Assembly: GCA_937958375.1 (NCBI GenBank)
Contig: CALGNY010000240.1
Span: 1 to 43,781 of the forward strand
DNA from: an uncultured Bacillaceae bacterium
GTDB taxonomy: Bacteria; Bacillota; Bacilli; Bacillales; Alkalibacillaceae
Direction: 5' to 3'
Length of the DNA: 43,781 nt
Shown here: positions 15,992-25,464 of the stretch, one piece after another
Position numbering within the stretch: the stretch's first letter is position 1
Layout: every line of letters starts with the position of its first letter
Made by a program: the position numbers and the translations under genes
Notes under the pieces: model-generated
The model's database searches: none
What the model saw: only the letters and a program-made list of their open reading frames with translations
What the model was told of the DNA's origin: nothing

Positions 15992-18310
15992 TTACTCCTT
16001 CAATAGGGCGTGTTCCAACACCTCATCCAAGTGGGACACGAGGATAAAGTTCAAATCATCACGGATGCTTTTTGGAATATCTTCTAAATCTTTTTCATTC
16101 TCTGCTGGAATCAAAATGGTTGTCAGGCCTGCACGGTGAGCACTTAGCGACTTCTCTTTCAATCCACCAATCGGCAATACACGTCCACGCAAGGTGATTT
16201 CACCTGTCATACCGACTTCTTTTCTGACAGGACGATTTGTAAATGCAGAGACGAGTGCAGTCGCGATTGTAATCCCAGCTGAAGGCCCGTCTTTAGGCGT
16301 AGCGCCTTCTGGAACATGAATATGAATATCGTATTTTTCGTAAAAATCATCTTCTAAATCAAACTCATCCGCCTTGGCACGCACGTAACTGAATGCAGCT
16401 TGTGCAGATTCCTTCATCACGTCACCAAGTTTACCGGTTAACGTCAATTTACCCGTTCCTTTAGCAATAGACACTTCAATCGACAATGTGTCCCCGCCAA
16501 ATTGGGTATAGGCTAAGCCGGTTGCTGCCCCGATTTGGTGTTCTTCTTCCCGTTGGCCATAACGGTAGCTTGGCTTTCCGAGAAACTCCTCGAGCTGCTT
16601 CTCGGTAATGATTACCCGCTTCTTTTCACCAGCAACAATTTGCTTGGCTGCTTTACGGCAAAGTGAAGCAAACTGTCTCTCCAAGCCACGAACCCCTGCT
16701 TCACGTGTATATCTGCGGATCAGTTTCAAAATCGCTTCATCTCTAAACTGAACCTGACTTTTCGTCAAGCCATTCTGATCGATTTGTTTCGGGATTAAGT
16801 GTTGCTTGGAAATATGCAGTTTTTCAACTTCTGTATACCCTGCAATCGTAATGATTTCCATCCGATCACGCAGCGGTTCTGGTATGGTCGCCAACTGGTT
16901 GGCCGTCGCAATGAACATCGTTTTTGATAAATCATAAGGCTCTTCGATAAAATGATCACTGAACGAATGATTTTGTTCCGGGTCCAGCACCTCTAGCATG
17001 GCCGCAGATGGATCCCCTCTAAAATCGTTGGACATTTTATCAATTTCATCCAGCAGAAATACCGGATTAATCGTCTCGGCTTTTTTCATGCCTCGGATGA
17101 TGCGGCCTGGCATGGCACCGACATACGTCCGGCGGTGACCACGGATTTCCGCTTCGTCCCGAACACCACCCAATGATGCTCGGACATATTTACGGTTAAT
17201 CGAACGGGCAATCGATTTCGCTAAAGACGTTTTACCCACTCCTGGTGGTCCGACAAGACAAAGAATCGGTCCACTCAGTTTATCGGTCAATTTCTGAACG
17301 GATAAATATTCGAGAACCCGCTCTTTGACTTTTTCCAACCCGTAATGGTCTTCATCCAATGTTTTTTTCGCTTTCGGAATGTCGATATTGTCTTCCGTTT
17401 CCTCCGTCCAAGGCAAACTGACGAGCCAATCGATATAGTTTCGGATCACAGAACTTTCCGCGGAACTTTGAGGAACTTTTTCATAACGGTCAAGCTCCTT
17501 GTTGGCTACTTGCGTAATACGTTCAGGCATATTCGCTTCTTCAATTTTCTCACGGAGTTGCTGGACTTCACCCGTTTTTCCGTCTTGCTCGCCTAATTCC
17601 TTTTGGATGGCCTTTAGCTGTTCACGCAAATAATATTCTTTTTGCGTCCGTTCCATTGACTTACGGACACGTTGGCCGATTTTCCTCTCCATCGTCAATA
17701 CTTCTTTTTCGTTATGGAGCAGTTGAAGGATATAATCGAGTCGGTCAGGAATGTAGACATACTCCAAAATGTTTTGCTTGTGATGAATCGGCAACGGCAG
17801 ATGAGATGTAATGATATCTGCCAAATGGCCTCCATCCTTGATATCCTTCACCGTTTCAAACGTTTCCTGATTCAGTTTTTTGGAGACTTTCATATATTCT
17901 TCAAACTGGTTGATGAGCATACGGACCATTGCTTGTTCTTCAACGTTGTCGCCATGCTCCTCTTCCAGCTCAGTATATTCAGCTTTCAAATAGGAATCGG
18001 ATTGGTTAAAGGATAAAATTTTGGCGCGCTCTTCACCTTCGACCAAAATTCTTCGTGTCCCATTCGGTAATTTCACCATTTGCTTAATCGTAGCAATCGT
18101 GCCTGTTTGATAAATATCTTCAGGGCTCGGATCGTCACTATTGGTATCTTTTTGGGCAGCCAATATAAATTGGCTATCCTCAACCATCGCTTCTTCCAGT
18201 GCTCGTACCGATTTTTCTCTCCCTACGTCTAAGTGGACGACCATGGAAGGGTAAACAATCATTCCCCTGAGCGGAAGAAGTGGCAGTTCGTTTCGTTTCT
18301 GTTCTTTCAT
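15992..18310 (-). CDS. lon: ATP-dependent protease Lon (LonA type)
   Basis: Lon degrades misfolded and regulatory proteins in the cytosol. The 772-residue protein has the N-terminal LAN domain (LPLLPLRGMIVYP start), an AAA+ module with Walker A GPPGVGKTS and Walker B FLLDEIDK, and the peptidase domain. The Ser-Lys dyad is S677 in KDGPSAG and K720 in GGLKEKS. I chose the ATG at 18310, which has GGAGGTG upstream; the frame continues 16 codons further without a signal. In B. subtilis lonB lies between clpX and lonA; it is absent here. Confidence 0.97.
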   Translation of the reverse strand: MKEQKRNELPLLPLRGMIVYPSMVVHLDVGREKSVRALEEAMVEDSQFILAAQKDTNSDDPSPEDIYQTGTIATIKQMVKLPNGTRRILVEGEERAKILSFNQSDSYLKAEYTELEEEHGDNVEEQAMVRMLINQFEEYMKVSKKLNQETFETVKDIKDGGHLADIITSHLPLPIHHKQNILEYVYIPDRLDYILQLLHNEKEVLTMERKIGQRVRKSMERTQKEYYLREQLKAIQKELGEQDGKTGEVQQLREKIEEANMPERITQVANKELDRYEKVPQSSAESSVIRNYIDWLVSLPWTEETEDNIDIPKAKKTLDEDHYGLEKVKERVLEYLSVQKLTDKLSGPILCLVGPPGVGKTSLAKSIARSINRKYVRASLGGVRDEAEIRGHRRTYVGAMPGRIIRGMKKAETINPVFLLDEIDKMSNDFRGDPSAAMLEVLDPEQNHSFSDHFIEEPYDLSKTMFIATANQLATIPEPLRDRMEIITIAGYTEVEKLHISKQHLIPKQIDQNGLTKSQVQFRDEAILKLIRRYTREAGVRGLERQFASLCRKAAKQIVAGEKKRVIITEKQLEEFLGKPSYRYGQREEEHQIGAATGLAYTQFGGDTLSIEVSIAKGTGKLTLTGKLGDVMKESAQAAFSYVRAKADEFDLEDDFYEKYDIHIHVPEGATPKDGPSAGITIATALVSAFTNRPVRKEVGMTGEITLRGRVLPIGGLKEKSLSAHRAGLTTILIPAENEKDLEDIPKSIRDDLNFILVSHLDEVLEHALLKE

Positions 18311-18420
18311 TATTGCACCTCCGGGTTGTATCCGTATCACCATCGTAAAAACAAACATGATTCGTAACCACCCTTATTATATACGAACGGTCACAAACCT
18401 ATCGATTGAATGTAAACAGA

Positions 18421-18456
18421 AAAAGGTACTCTCGTCAATTTGAGAGTACCTTTTTG
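18421..18456. terminator. Terminator after clpX
   Basis: A near-perfect stem AAAAAGGTACTCTC / GAGAGTACCTTTTT with an 8-nt loop lies 21 nt past the clpX stop. The A and T runs on both sides make it work in either direction. Confidence 0.9.
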
Positions 18457-18477
18457 AAAATAAACATCACAGTCACA

Positions 18478-19755
18478 TTAAGCACTTTCTCTTGGTGTAA
18501 TATCTTGCTCAACGACGGATCCGTCTTTTAGTACGAGTTTTGGCTTACCATTGCTCTCTTCAACGGTTTCCTGAGTAATGATGCATTTTTCTATATCGTC
18601 ACGGGAAGGTAGTTCAAACATAACATCCAGCATCAATCCTTCAATGATGGATCTCAAACCACGCGCTCCTGTTTTTCGTTCGATTGCTTTATTTGCGATC
18701 TCTTTTAGTGCACCATCTTCAATCTCAAGCTCAACACCATCAATATCAAACAGCTTCTCATATTGCTTCGTCAATGCGTTCTTCGGTTTTGTCAAAATTT
18801 CGACCAATGCATCTTGATCGAGTGGTTCTAAACTACCGATTACTGGAAGACGTCCAATAAATTCTGGAATCAAACCAAAACGAAGCAAGTCTTCAGGTAG
18901 AACTTTCGTAAGTAATTCAGACTCAGAAAGCTCCGGTTTTTTGGTTTCTGTACCGAACCCAATAACCCGCTCACCTAGACGACGTTTAACGATTTGGTCA
19001 ACACCATCAAAGGCACCGCCAACAATAAATAAGATGTTTGTCGTATCGATTTGAATAAACTCTTGGTGTGGATGCTTTCTTCCACCTTGTGGCGGCACAC
19101 TTGCTGTTGTTCCTTCCAAAATTTTCAGCAAGGCTTGTTGGACACCTTCACCAGATACATCCCGTGTGATGGATGGGTTTTCTGATTTACGTGCAACTTT
19201 GTCGATTTCATCGATATAAATAATCCCTTTTTCGGCTTTTTCCACATCGTAATCTGCCGCTTGAATCAATTTCAACAGAATGTTTTCAACGTCTTCACCG
19301 ACATAACCCGCTTCAGTCAAGGATGTTGCGTCGGCAATGGCAAAAGGTACATTCAAAATGCGGGCCAATGTTTGAGCGAGCAATGTCTTCCCGCTACCGG
19401 TTGGACCCAATAGCAAAATGTTACTTTTGGATACTTCTACATCGTCATTTTTCACATTCGAATTGATTCGTTTGTAATGATTGTATACGGCAACAGAAAG
19501 AGACTTTTTCGCTTGGTCTTGCCCAATGACATAGTCATCAAGAATGTCGCAAATCTCTCTTGGTTTAGGAATTTCTTTCAGTTCTTCCTCTTCGACTGCA
19601 CCCAGTTCCTCTTCTACGATTTCTGTACATAAATCGATACATTCATCACATATATAAACGCCTGGACCTGCTACGAGTTTTCTTACTTGATCTTGTGTCT
19701 TTCCACAAAACGAGCACTTTAGTTGCCCTTTTTCATCGCTAAATTTAAACCCCAT
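18478..19755 (-). CDS. clpX: ATP-dependent Clp protease ATP-binding subunit ClpX
   Basis: ClpX unfolds substrates and feeds them to ClpP. The 425-residue protein has the N-terminal zinc-binding domain with C14, C17, C36 and C39. The AAA+ module follows, with Walker A GPTGSGKT (117-124), Walker B IIYIDEIDK, and the IGF loop (VIGFGTETK) that docks ClpP. The start ATG has GAGGTG upstream. Its promoter is visible at 19827-19855 and a terminator follows. The tig-clpX order is as in B. subtilis, with a dispersed repeat in between. Confidence 0.98.
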   Translation of the reverse strand: MGFKFSDEKGQLKCSFCGKTQDQVRKLVAGPGVYICDECIDLCTEIVEEELGAVEEEELKEIPKPREICDILDDYVIGQDQAKKSLSVAVYNHYKRINSNVKNDDVEVSKSNILLLGPTGSGKTLLAQTLARILNVPFAIADATSLTEAGYVGEDVENILLKLIQAADYDVEKAEKGIIYIDEIDKVARKSENPSITRDVSGEGVQQALLKILEGTTASVPPQGGRKHPHQEFIQIDTTNILFIVGGAFDGVDQIVKRRLGERVIGFGTETKKPELSESELLTKVLPEDLLRFGLIPEFIGRLPVIGSLEPLDQDALVEILTKPKNALTKQYEKLFDIDGVELEIEDGALKEIANKAIERKTGARGLRSIIEGLMLDVMFELPSRDDIEKCIITQETVEESNGKPKLVLKDGSVVEQDITPRESA

Positions 19756-19826
19756 TTATATTCACCTCAAAATTGTAGTCTATATTAAAACCTTCTCAGC
19801 CTGAATGTAACATAACCGTATTTCCC

Positions 19827-19855
19827 ATTATGTACCCCGAATGTGAAATAGTCAA
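19827..19855 (-). promoter_or_regulatory. Promoter of clpX
   Basis: TTGACT (19850-19855) and CATAAT (19827-19832), 17 nt apart on the minus strand, lie about 72 nt upstream of clpX. This means clpX can be expressed without reading through the repeat downstream of tig. Confidence 0.6.
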
Positions 19856-19981
19856 AAGAAAAACACCATGGGTAAAACGATTATGCCTGGAAGTGATTGT
19901 GATTTAATCCTATGTATGAACGGTGTAGCTTAGTAGCGTTTATGAAAATTTATATCCACTCATATATTTTATGTAAAAACA

Positions 19982-20259
19982 AGGCTGGGACGAAACTATT
20001 TTTACTCATAAGAAATCGAACAATTGTGCATCATCGCCGCTACGGAAATATACTTCGCTTTTACCCATAGGGCATAAGGCGACATCTGCGATAAATCGCA
20101 GTGTCTTCTTTACAACGGGGAGCTGGTGAGCCTCCTCGTGCTAAAGCACTTCGGGGTCTCACCTATGCTCTTCTTCCCGTAGGAGTCTACGTATATTTCC
20201 TTCGCTCAATGTTGCATTGTCCGAATTCACAGATGAGTAACTTAGTAATGTCCCAACCT
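19982..20259 (-). repeat. Dispersed structured repeat, copy C (complete, inverted)
   Basis: This is the same 278-nt element as at 3756-4034 but in the opposite orientation, between tig and clpX. All stems are kept: GGAAATATAC with GTATATTTCC, CGTAG with CTACG, GGTGAG with CTCACC, CTGCGA with TCGCAG, and the terminal pair. One terminal C-to-T change (AGGTTGGGAC) leaves a G-U pair. It begins nine bases beyond the tig stop. The rest of the 19756-20268 gap shows only the clpX promoter. Confidence 0.9.
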
Positions 20260-20268
20260 CTTTCAACT

Positions 20269-21609
20269 TTATTTCTCGTCTTCTTCGCTGTCTTGCTCTT
20301 CTGTTTCTTCAACTTCTTTAGGCTCAACGAGTTTTGCTTCTTCTAATAAGAAATCAATTGCTTTTTGTAATTTCAGATCACCTTTCAGTGCATCTGTATT
20401 ACCGCCTAGCATTTGTCTTAATTGGTCGACTTCCATTTGATATTGTGAAGCCATTTCCTCAAGTTGTTTGTCGACATCTTCATCGGATGCCTCCAACTCT
20501 TCGGTATTTGCAATCGCTTCAAGGGTCAAGCTTGTTTGGACACGTTTACGCGCGTCTTCTCTCATTTGCTCTTTCAAGTCATCTTCCGTCTGACCAGATA
20601 ATTGCGTGTACATTTCTAACGTCATTCCTTGCATTTGAAGACGCTGTTCGAATTCTTGCATCATACGATCCAATTCATTCGTAACCATCGCTTCTGGAAT
20701 ATCGATTTCCGCATTTTCAGATGCCTGGTTAATGAGTGACTCACGCTTTTGGTTTTCGATTTCTGTTTCTTCTTCCTCAACTAAACGATCTTTTGTTTTT
20801 TGTTTCAATTCGTCTAGTGTTTCCACATCGTCATCTACGTCTTTAGCGAATTCATCATCTAGTTCTGGAAGCTCTTTGAATTTAATGTCATGGATTTTCA
20901 CCTTAAACACTGCATCCTGACCAGCTAGGTCTTCTGCCTGGTAATCTTCTGGGAATGTAACATTCACTTCTGTTTCTTCTCCAGCAGATTTACCAATCAA
21001 TTGCTCTTCGAATCCAGGGATGAAGTTACCTGAGCCAATCTCTAAGGAATGGTTTTCAGCTGCGCCGCCTTCGAACGCTTCGCCATCTTTGAACCCTTCG
21101 AAGTCAATGACGACTGTGTCGCCTTCTTCAACTGTTCCTTCTTCTTTGACGACCAATTCAGCTTGTTTTTCACGAAGTGCTTCCAATTCATCGTTAACAT
21201 CTTCATCGGTTACAGTAACTTTTTGGTCTTCTACTTCAAGACCTTTGTATTCACCTAGTTTGACTTCAGGCTTCACGGTTACCGTTGCTGAAAAGATGAC
21301 TGGTTTTCCTTTTTCAATTTGCTCAATATCTACTTCTGGTTGGTCGACAGGCGTAATATCCACTTCATCGATTGCTTCACTGTATGCATCCTGCAAAATT
21401 AAATCCACTGCATCTTGATACAATGATTCTACACCGAAGCGTTGCTCAAAAATCGGACGAGGTACCTTCCCTTTACGAAATCCTGGGATCTGAACATCCT
21501 TTGATACTTTTTTGAAGGCTTCATCCAATGCTTGATCGAACGTTTTTTCATCGACTTCAAAAGTCAGAACGCCCTCATTTCCTTCTTTCTTTTCCCATTT
21601 TGCTGTCAT
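20269..21609 (-). CDS. tig: Trigger factor (ribosome-associated chaperone and peptidyl-prolyl isomerase)
   Basis: Trigger factor binds nascent chains at the ribosome exit. The 446-residue protein has the N-terminal ribosome-binding domain with the signature GFRKGKVPRPIFEQRFG (about 42-58). The FKBP-type isomerase domain follows (about 160-245), then a long helical C-terminal substrate-binding domain, ending in an acidic tail (EETEEQDSEEDEK). The ATG at 21609 follows GGAGGGAA; the frame extends six codons upstream without a signal. No simple terminator follows; repeat copy C begins nine bases after the stop. Confidence 0.97.
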   Translation of the reverse strand: MTAKWEKKEGNEGVLTFEVDEKTFDQALDEAFKKVSKDVQIPGFRKGKVPRPIFEQRFGVESLYQDAVDLILQDAYSEAIDEVDITPVDQPEVDIEQIEKGKPVIFSATVTVKPEVKLGEYKGLEVEDQKVTVTDEDVNDELEALREKQAELVVKEEGTVEEGDTVVIDFEGFKDGEAFEGGAAENHSLEIGSGNFIPGFEEQLIGKSAGEETEVNVTFPEDYQAEDLAGQDAVFKVKIHDIKFKELPELDDEFAKDVDDDVETLDELKQKTKDRLVEEEETEIENQKRESLINQASENAEIDIPEAMVTNELDRMMQEFEQRLQMQGMTLEMYTQLSGQTEDDLKEQMREDARKRVQTSLTLEAIANTEELEASDEDVDKQLEEMASQYQMEVDQLRQMLGGNTDALKGDLKLQKAIDFLLEEAKLVEPKEVEETEEQDSEEDEK

Positions 21610-21745
21610 ATTTCTTCCCTCCAACATCTATTCATTCATCATTCAAACAATAGATTTTTTCATGCATTTTCACGCTTCCGTTCTATGCAACCACTATATT
21701 ATAACATAGAAATCAGTCGGTTCAACATCAAGCCATCTAGCGATT

Positions 21746-22744
21746 TTAATCATCGATTTGTGAGAAAAAAACCTTCTCATAATGCTCGATTTGTTCCATC
21801 CAATTTTGTTGCGTTTCAGAGTAACTTTGATCATTCATCCGCTCGTCCAAAGTTAAATAACGCTCTGCCAACGCCAAAACGGCATCCGCGACATCTTTAG
21901 CTTCTTTCATGTCTGGCGTGAAAGGAAAAATGATGTATAAATATCGATACAATATTTGTTTCGTGAATGCGTACATGGTCGGATCGTTCTGTTCGACTTC
22001 ATCCAAAAAATATAACACGCGCTCAGAAAATACCGTTTCCAAAATATCATTTAATTCTGTTGGTGTCACCCACATATTCCGATCGAATTTTTCAATTTCA
22101 ATCGGCTCATTGACTTCTTCATCCATACACCACTGAAGAAGCCCGGTCTTGATGACTGGATTCAGCTTCGTATCTATGAAGTAAGGTTTGATGGAGGGCA
22201 GGAACGGACGGATCGGAAAATTCCGATGATAAGACAGTAGCTTCCACTGCTCTTTGAAATGACCATTCTCTAACGATTCAATAAAATGGTCCATATCTTT
22301 TTCTGCATCTTCTCCACCCGCAGAAGATAGATACTGCTCACATTGGTCATACAAAACTTGAAAATGTGCTTGATACTGCGGGGGTAACTCTCGGTCATTC
22401 TCGATCTGATGAAGTGTATCCATGACTTCTGAATATTGATTTGACTGGAATAAGATATTTAAATAGATATGTACGTACTGATAGTAATTCGGTTCATCTT
22501 CCTTCATTAATTTTCTGCATAATCCGATTGCCTGCTCATTTCTGCCAAGCTCACTAAGGCAGATGATTTTCGCGATCAAAATCTCGTTTGAAGCAGCATT
22601 GAAACTCTCTAGCTTATGTATGTGAAGGAGTGCTTCTTCAAAGTTTTTATGTTCGATCGCTGACTTACTCTGTTCCTCCAATTCTTTTTTCCAACCAGGG
22701 AACATCACAATCTCGTGTTTCTCATTCATAATCACCCATCCCAT
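21746..22744 (-). CDS. ysoA: TPR-like protein, YsoA family
   Basis: The 332-residue cytosolic protein is helical. Its N-terminal half shows degenerate tetratricopeptide-like repeats (for example KNFEEALLHIHKLESF near 35 and NEQAIGLCRKLMKED near 70). The second half is a charged helical region without known motifs. The position directly upstream of tig matches ysoA of B. subtilis, whose role is not known. An ATG five codons in (22729) is an alternative start; neither has a strong Shine-Dalgarno. It likely acts through protein-protein contacts, by analogy with TPR proteins. Confidence 0.75.
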   Translation of the reverse strand: MGWVIMNEKHEIVMFPGWKKELEEQSKSAIEHKNFEEALLHIHKLESFNAASNEILIAKIICLSELGRNEQAIGLCRKLMKEDEPNYYQYVHIYLNILFQSNQYSEVMDTLHQIENDRELPPQYQAHFQVLYDQCEQYLSSAGGEDAEKDMDHFIESLENGHFKEQWKLLSYHRNFPIRPFLPSIKPYFIDTKLNPVIKTGLLQWCMDEEVNEPIEIEKFDRNMWVTPTELNDILETVFSERVLYFLDEVEQNDPTMYAFTKQILYRYLYIIFPFTPDMKEAKDVADAVLALAERYLTLDERMNDQSYSETQQNWMEQIEHYEKVFFSQIDD

Positions 22745-22845
22745 CTTTCTCTTGTTTCATCTTTCCTTACCCTGATTTGATAGGAAAAAAACGTTATTCT
22801 TAAAATATGTAGTTGTTACGTAAGTATACACGTAATTCGATTCTT

Positions 22846-23715
22846 TCAAACACACGATCGATACCTTTCCAAAATTCGGTCGACAGATGGCCCATAACTT
22901 TCACCGAACATATTCAAATGAGCCAACAGATAATAGAGTTGATATAGTTCTTTTACGTCGTCATAATAGTCTTCAATTGGGTAAGTCTCATGATAAGCTT
23001 GATAAAACTCCATACCGAACCCACCGAACAATTCTGTGAAAGCCAATTCAAACAAACGATCGCCATACAAAAAGGAAGGATCGATTAAATATGGTCTTCC
23101 TTCTGGACCAACAACCCAGTTGCCGCCCCACAGGTCACCATGCAAATAGGAAGCAGGAATCTCTTCAGGAATCAAACGATCGATTCCATCCAACAATCGC
23201 TCTAAATTCTCTCGCCTCTTTCCTTTGATCGTATTCCGTTCTATTCCTAAGTTCAATTGATTTTTCAGCCGATACGTTTTGTAATAATCCATCCAGCGAT
23301 CACAGAATTGATTTTGTTGAGGAAGGCTTCCAATATAGGTATCTTCATTTAGCCCATGCTTACTGTGGAAACAGTGGTGCAACGCGGCAACACCTTCACC
23401 CAATTGTTGAGCTGTTTGATCAGATGGCTCCCCTTCAATCCATTCCATCAACAAAAATGCCTTTCCTTGTTCATCTGAAAAATCAATGACGTTCGGTACA
23501 GCAATCGTATTCGTATCTCGAATTTTTTTCAATGCTTGATATTCTTTCAGGAAGAAATTCGGAGGTGCGTTCATATGTACTTTCATAAAAAAACGTTCGT
23601 TCTTTGTTGCAATGAAGAAACTATCATTGATGGAACCACCACTGACTCGCTTAATCGTTTGAATGTCCTCTCCTACGATGGATTCATCCAATAACTGTCT
23701 GATGAACTGACTCAT
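22846..23715 (-). CDS. Fructosamine-3-kinase family protein (APH-like kinase fold)
   Basis: The 289-residue protein has the aminoglycoside phosphotransferase-like fold as seen in the fructosamine-kinase branch. It has a Gly-rich VSGGSINDSF loop near 20-29, FFMKVH with the ATP-binding lysine, the catalytic HGDLWGGNW near 193-201, and the metal-binding LIDPSFLYGDRLFELAFTELFGGFG segment that typifies the family. Members phosphorylate sugar groups of glycated amines to start deglycation; the true substrate here is unknown. The ATG at 23715 has GGAGAGG at nine bases. It is not the CotS-type kinase YsxE that B. subtilis has near hemL. It belongs to an island that differs from B. subtilis. Confidence 0.85.
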   Translation of the reverse strand: MSQFIRQLLDESIVGEDIQTIKRVSGGSINDSFFIATKNERFFMKVHMNAPPNFFLKEYQALKKIRDTNTIAVPNVIDFSDEQGKAFLLMEWIEGEPSDQTAQQLGEGVAALHHCFHSKHGLNEDTYIGSLPQQNQFCDRWMDYYKTYRLKNQLNLGIERNTIKGKRRENLERLLDGIDRLIPEEIPASYLHGDLWGGNWVVGPEGRPYLIDPSFLYGDRLFELAFTELFGGFGMEFYQAYHETYPIEDYYDDVKELYQLYYLLAHLNMFGESYGPSVDRILERYRSCV

Positions 23716-23809
23716 CTGGAACATCCTCTCCAATTAAGATTCGTGTCTTTCTATTATATCGGAAGAAGTCAAGAAAACAATAAATGTATATTGAATAAAA
23801 TAAAAAACG

Positions 23810-23842
23810 GTACCAAGGAAGTTTCCCTTCCTTGATACCAGC
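23810..23842 (-). terminator. Terminator after the NlpC/P60 gene
   Basis: The minus strand forms GGTATCAAGGAAG with CTTCCTTGGTACC around GGAAA, followed by six T, 11 nt past the stop. Confidence 0.9.
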
Positions 23843-23852
23843 GTTAATAGGA

Positions 23853-25115
23853 TTAATGCACGCGTCTAACATGCCCTGCAAATTTATTTTTCCAATATCC
23901 ATGCGTCATATCAGCAATGGCAACTCCGGTTGAATTTTGTGCTCCGATAAACTTCCCGTTTCCTAAGTAAATTCCGACGTGTCCGTTCGTTTTATACGTA
24001 TTGAAAAATACAAGATCTCCAGGTCGAGCTTCACTATACGAGATTTTTGTACCTACCGAACTTAACCCAGCTGTAGAGCTTGGTACAGAAATTCCAACTT
24101 GCTTGAATGCCCAGTGGACGAATCCTGAACAGTCGAAACCTGTTGTTGTCGTGCCACCCCAACTATAAGGCGTTCCGATATGAGGCATTCCGACTTGTGT
24201 CACACTGGAAGCTTTCGCATTTGATACAGGTGTGCTAGATGTGTTATTGCTACTCTGATTACGCTGCGAAATGTTAGTGGATGTTTCCTGAGAATCATTG
24301 TTAGAAGTCTGGTGGGAAGCTAACACAATGGTTTGTGCTCTTTCTTCTTCCCTCTTTTGAGCAATCTGACTTCTGATTTCACTTTGCATGTTTGCCAGTT
24401 CACTATCTTTTAACTGTAGTTCTTCTTGTAACGCCAATAGCTCAGACTGCTTGTCTTTTAATGATTCCTTCTTTTTATTAGCCGCTTCTTTTTGGTCTTC
24501 AATCAATGCAATCATACCTTGGATTTCGGTTTGCATGTCCTGAAGCTCCTGAAGTTTTTCCTTTACTTCATCTTGTTTTTTCTTCACTTTTGCTTTATCT
24601 GCTTGCTGTTCTTCGATGAGCGACTTATCAGCATCCATGATTTTCTTGACGGCATTAGACCGACTGATAAAATCACCAAAATTTTTAGAACCGAGGATGA
24701 CTTCTATGTATGCAATATCTCCACCATTTCGGTGATAGGATATTAAACGTTCTTGGATAATATCTGTACGAACCTCTATGTCTTTTTCAATTTCAACAAT
24801 TTCTTCTTCCAATTGATCGACTTCTTCTTCAGTCAATTCGACCTTTTCTTCCGTTTCAGCCATGGTTTGCTGATTTTTTTCAAGTGTTTCGTTCAATTGA
24901 TCCAATTCCTGATTCAGTTCTTCCAATTCAGTCAGCACTTCATTTATTTCGGTTTTGGCTTCTTCAAGGTCCTCTTTAACGTCGGCACGCTCATTTTGTA
25001 GATTTGACTGTCTGCTTTCCAAATCCTCGATTGTTTCCGCATTCGTACTAATCCCGAACATGCCTGCAATCCCAACCGCCAAGACGGTTGTTCTAAGTAT
25101 TGATGCCCGCTTCAT
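23853..25115 (-). CDS. Secreted peptidoglycan hydrolase, CwlO-like (coiled coil plus NlpC/P60)
   Basis: This exported D,L-endopeptidase is expected to cut peptidoglycan cross-bridges during wall growth. From the ATG at 25115 (after GGGGGAAGAG) the protein has 420 residues. It has a signal peptide ending near STNA-ET (residue 26), a long Glu/Lys/Gln-rich coiled coil (about 28-265), a Ser/Asn/Thr-rich linker (about 270-300) and a C-terminal NlpC/P60 domain. The catalytic residues visible are C329 in FDCSGF and H379 in GHVGIY. The coiled coil-NlpC/P60 layout is that of B. subtilis CwlO, which FtsEX regulates through the coiled coil. A WalR-like box lies upstream. It may be CwlO or a paralogue. 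Confidence 0.88.
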   Translation of the reverse strand: MKRASILRTTVLAVGIAGMFGISTNAETIEDLESRQSNLQNERADVKEDLEEAKTEINEVLTELEELNQELDQLNETLEKNQQTMAETEEKVELTEEEVDQLEEEIVEIEKDIEVRTDIIQERLISYHRNGGDIAYIEVILGSKNFGDFISRSNAVKKIMDADKSLIEEQQADKAKVKKKQDEVKEKLQELQDMQTEIQGMIALIEDQKEAANKKKESLKDKQSELLALQEELQLKDSELANMQSEIRSQIAQKREEERAQTIVLASHQTSNNDSQETSTNISQRNQSSNNTSSTPVSNAKASSVTQVGMPHIGTPYSWGGTTTTGFDCSGFVHWAFKQVGISVPSSTAGLSSVGTKISYSEARPGDLVFFNTYKTNGHVGIYLGNGKFIGAQNSTGVAIADMTHGYWKNKFAGHVRRVH

Positions 25116-25168
25116 CACTCTTCCCCCTAAAATAAATAGTGCTAGATTACTAGTTTTTATGTTTCTAC

Positions 25169-25212
25169 AGTATATCATTGATAGATTTCACGATTATTAA
25201 GCGAATATTACA
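25169..25212 (-). promoter_or_regulatory. Possible WalR box and -10 of the CwlO-like gene
   Basis: TGTAAT-ATTCG-CTTAAT (25196-25212, minus strand) matches the WalR direct repeat TGTWAH-N5-TGTWAH at 10 of 12 positions. A -10, TATACT, is at 25169-25174, so the box would lie over the -35 region, as expected for activation. WalR is the known activator of cwlO-type genes in B. subtilis. Confidence 0.4.
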
Positions 25213-25464
25213 ATTATATTTCATTCAAGTAGTTTTTGTGTCGAATTCTATGTATTATTTCCAATTGAAAGGGAATTTAGGCGTCTAATCGATTGATTCA
25301 CCCGACGAATAAGTGGGTCAATCATCTCAGAAAACCTGTCGATTCGTGTCGACATTTCAAGCGATTTCTGAGTAATCCAAGACATTTTACCCATGGGTAT
25401 TACTCTACCATGATGTAGAATAAAGTCAATCGGTTCTTTAATTTAATAGAAAGGAGGATGGCTG
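25213..25464. other. Gene-free stretch between divergent cell-wall-related genes
   Basis: No reading frame or RNA gene is supported here. The only structures noticed are two short palindromes, GTCGA/TGTCGAC near 25338-25353 and ACCCATGGGT near 25390, upstream of the SLAP-domain gene. Either could be an operator; there is no further support. Confidence 0.4.

Noticed and set aside
20101..20346. 81-codon plus-strand frame through repeat copy C
   Set aside because: It lies in the structured repeat and the tig 3' end, and the frame is not kept in copy B.
21020..21418. 132-codon Ser-rich plus-strand frame inside tig
   Set aside because: Low-complexity composition comes from the complement of Glu-rich codons; no start signal.
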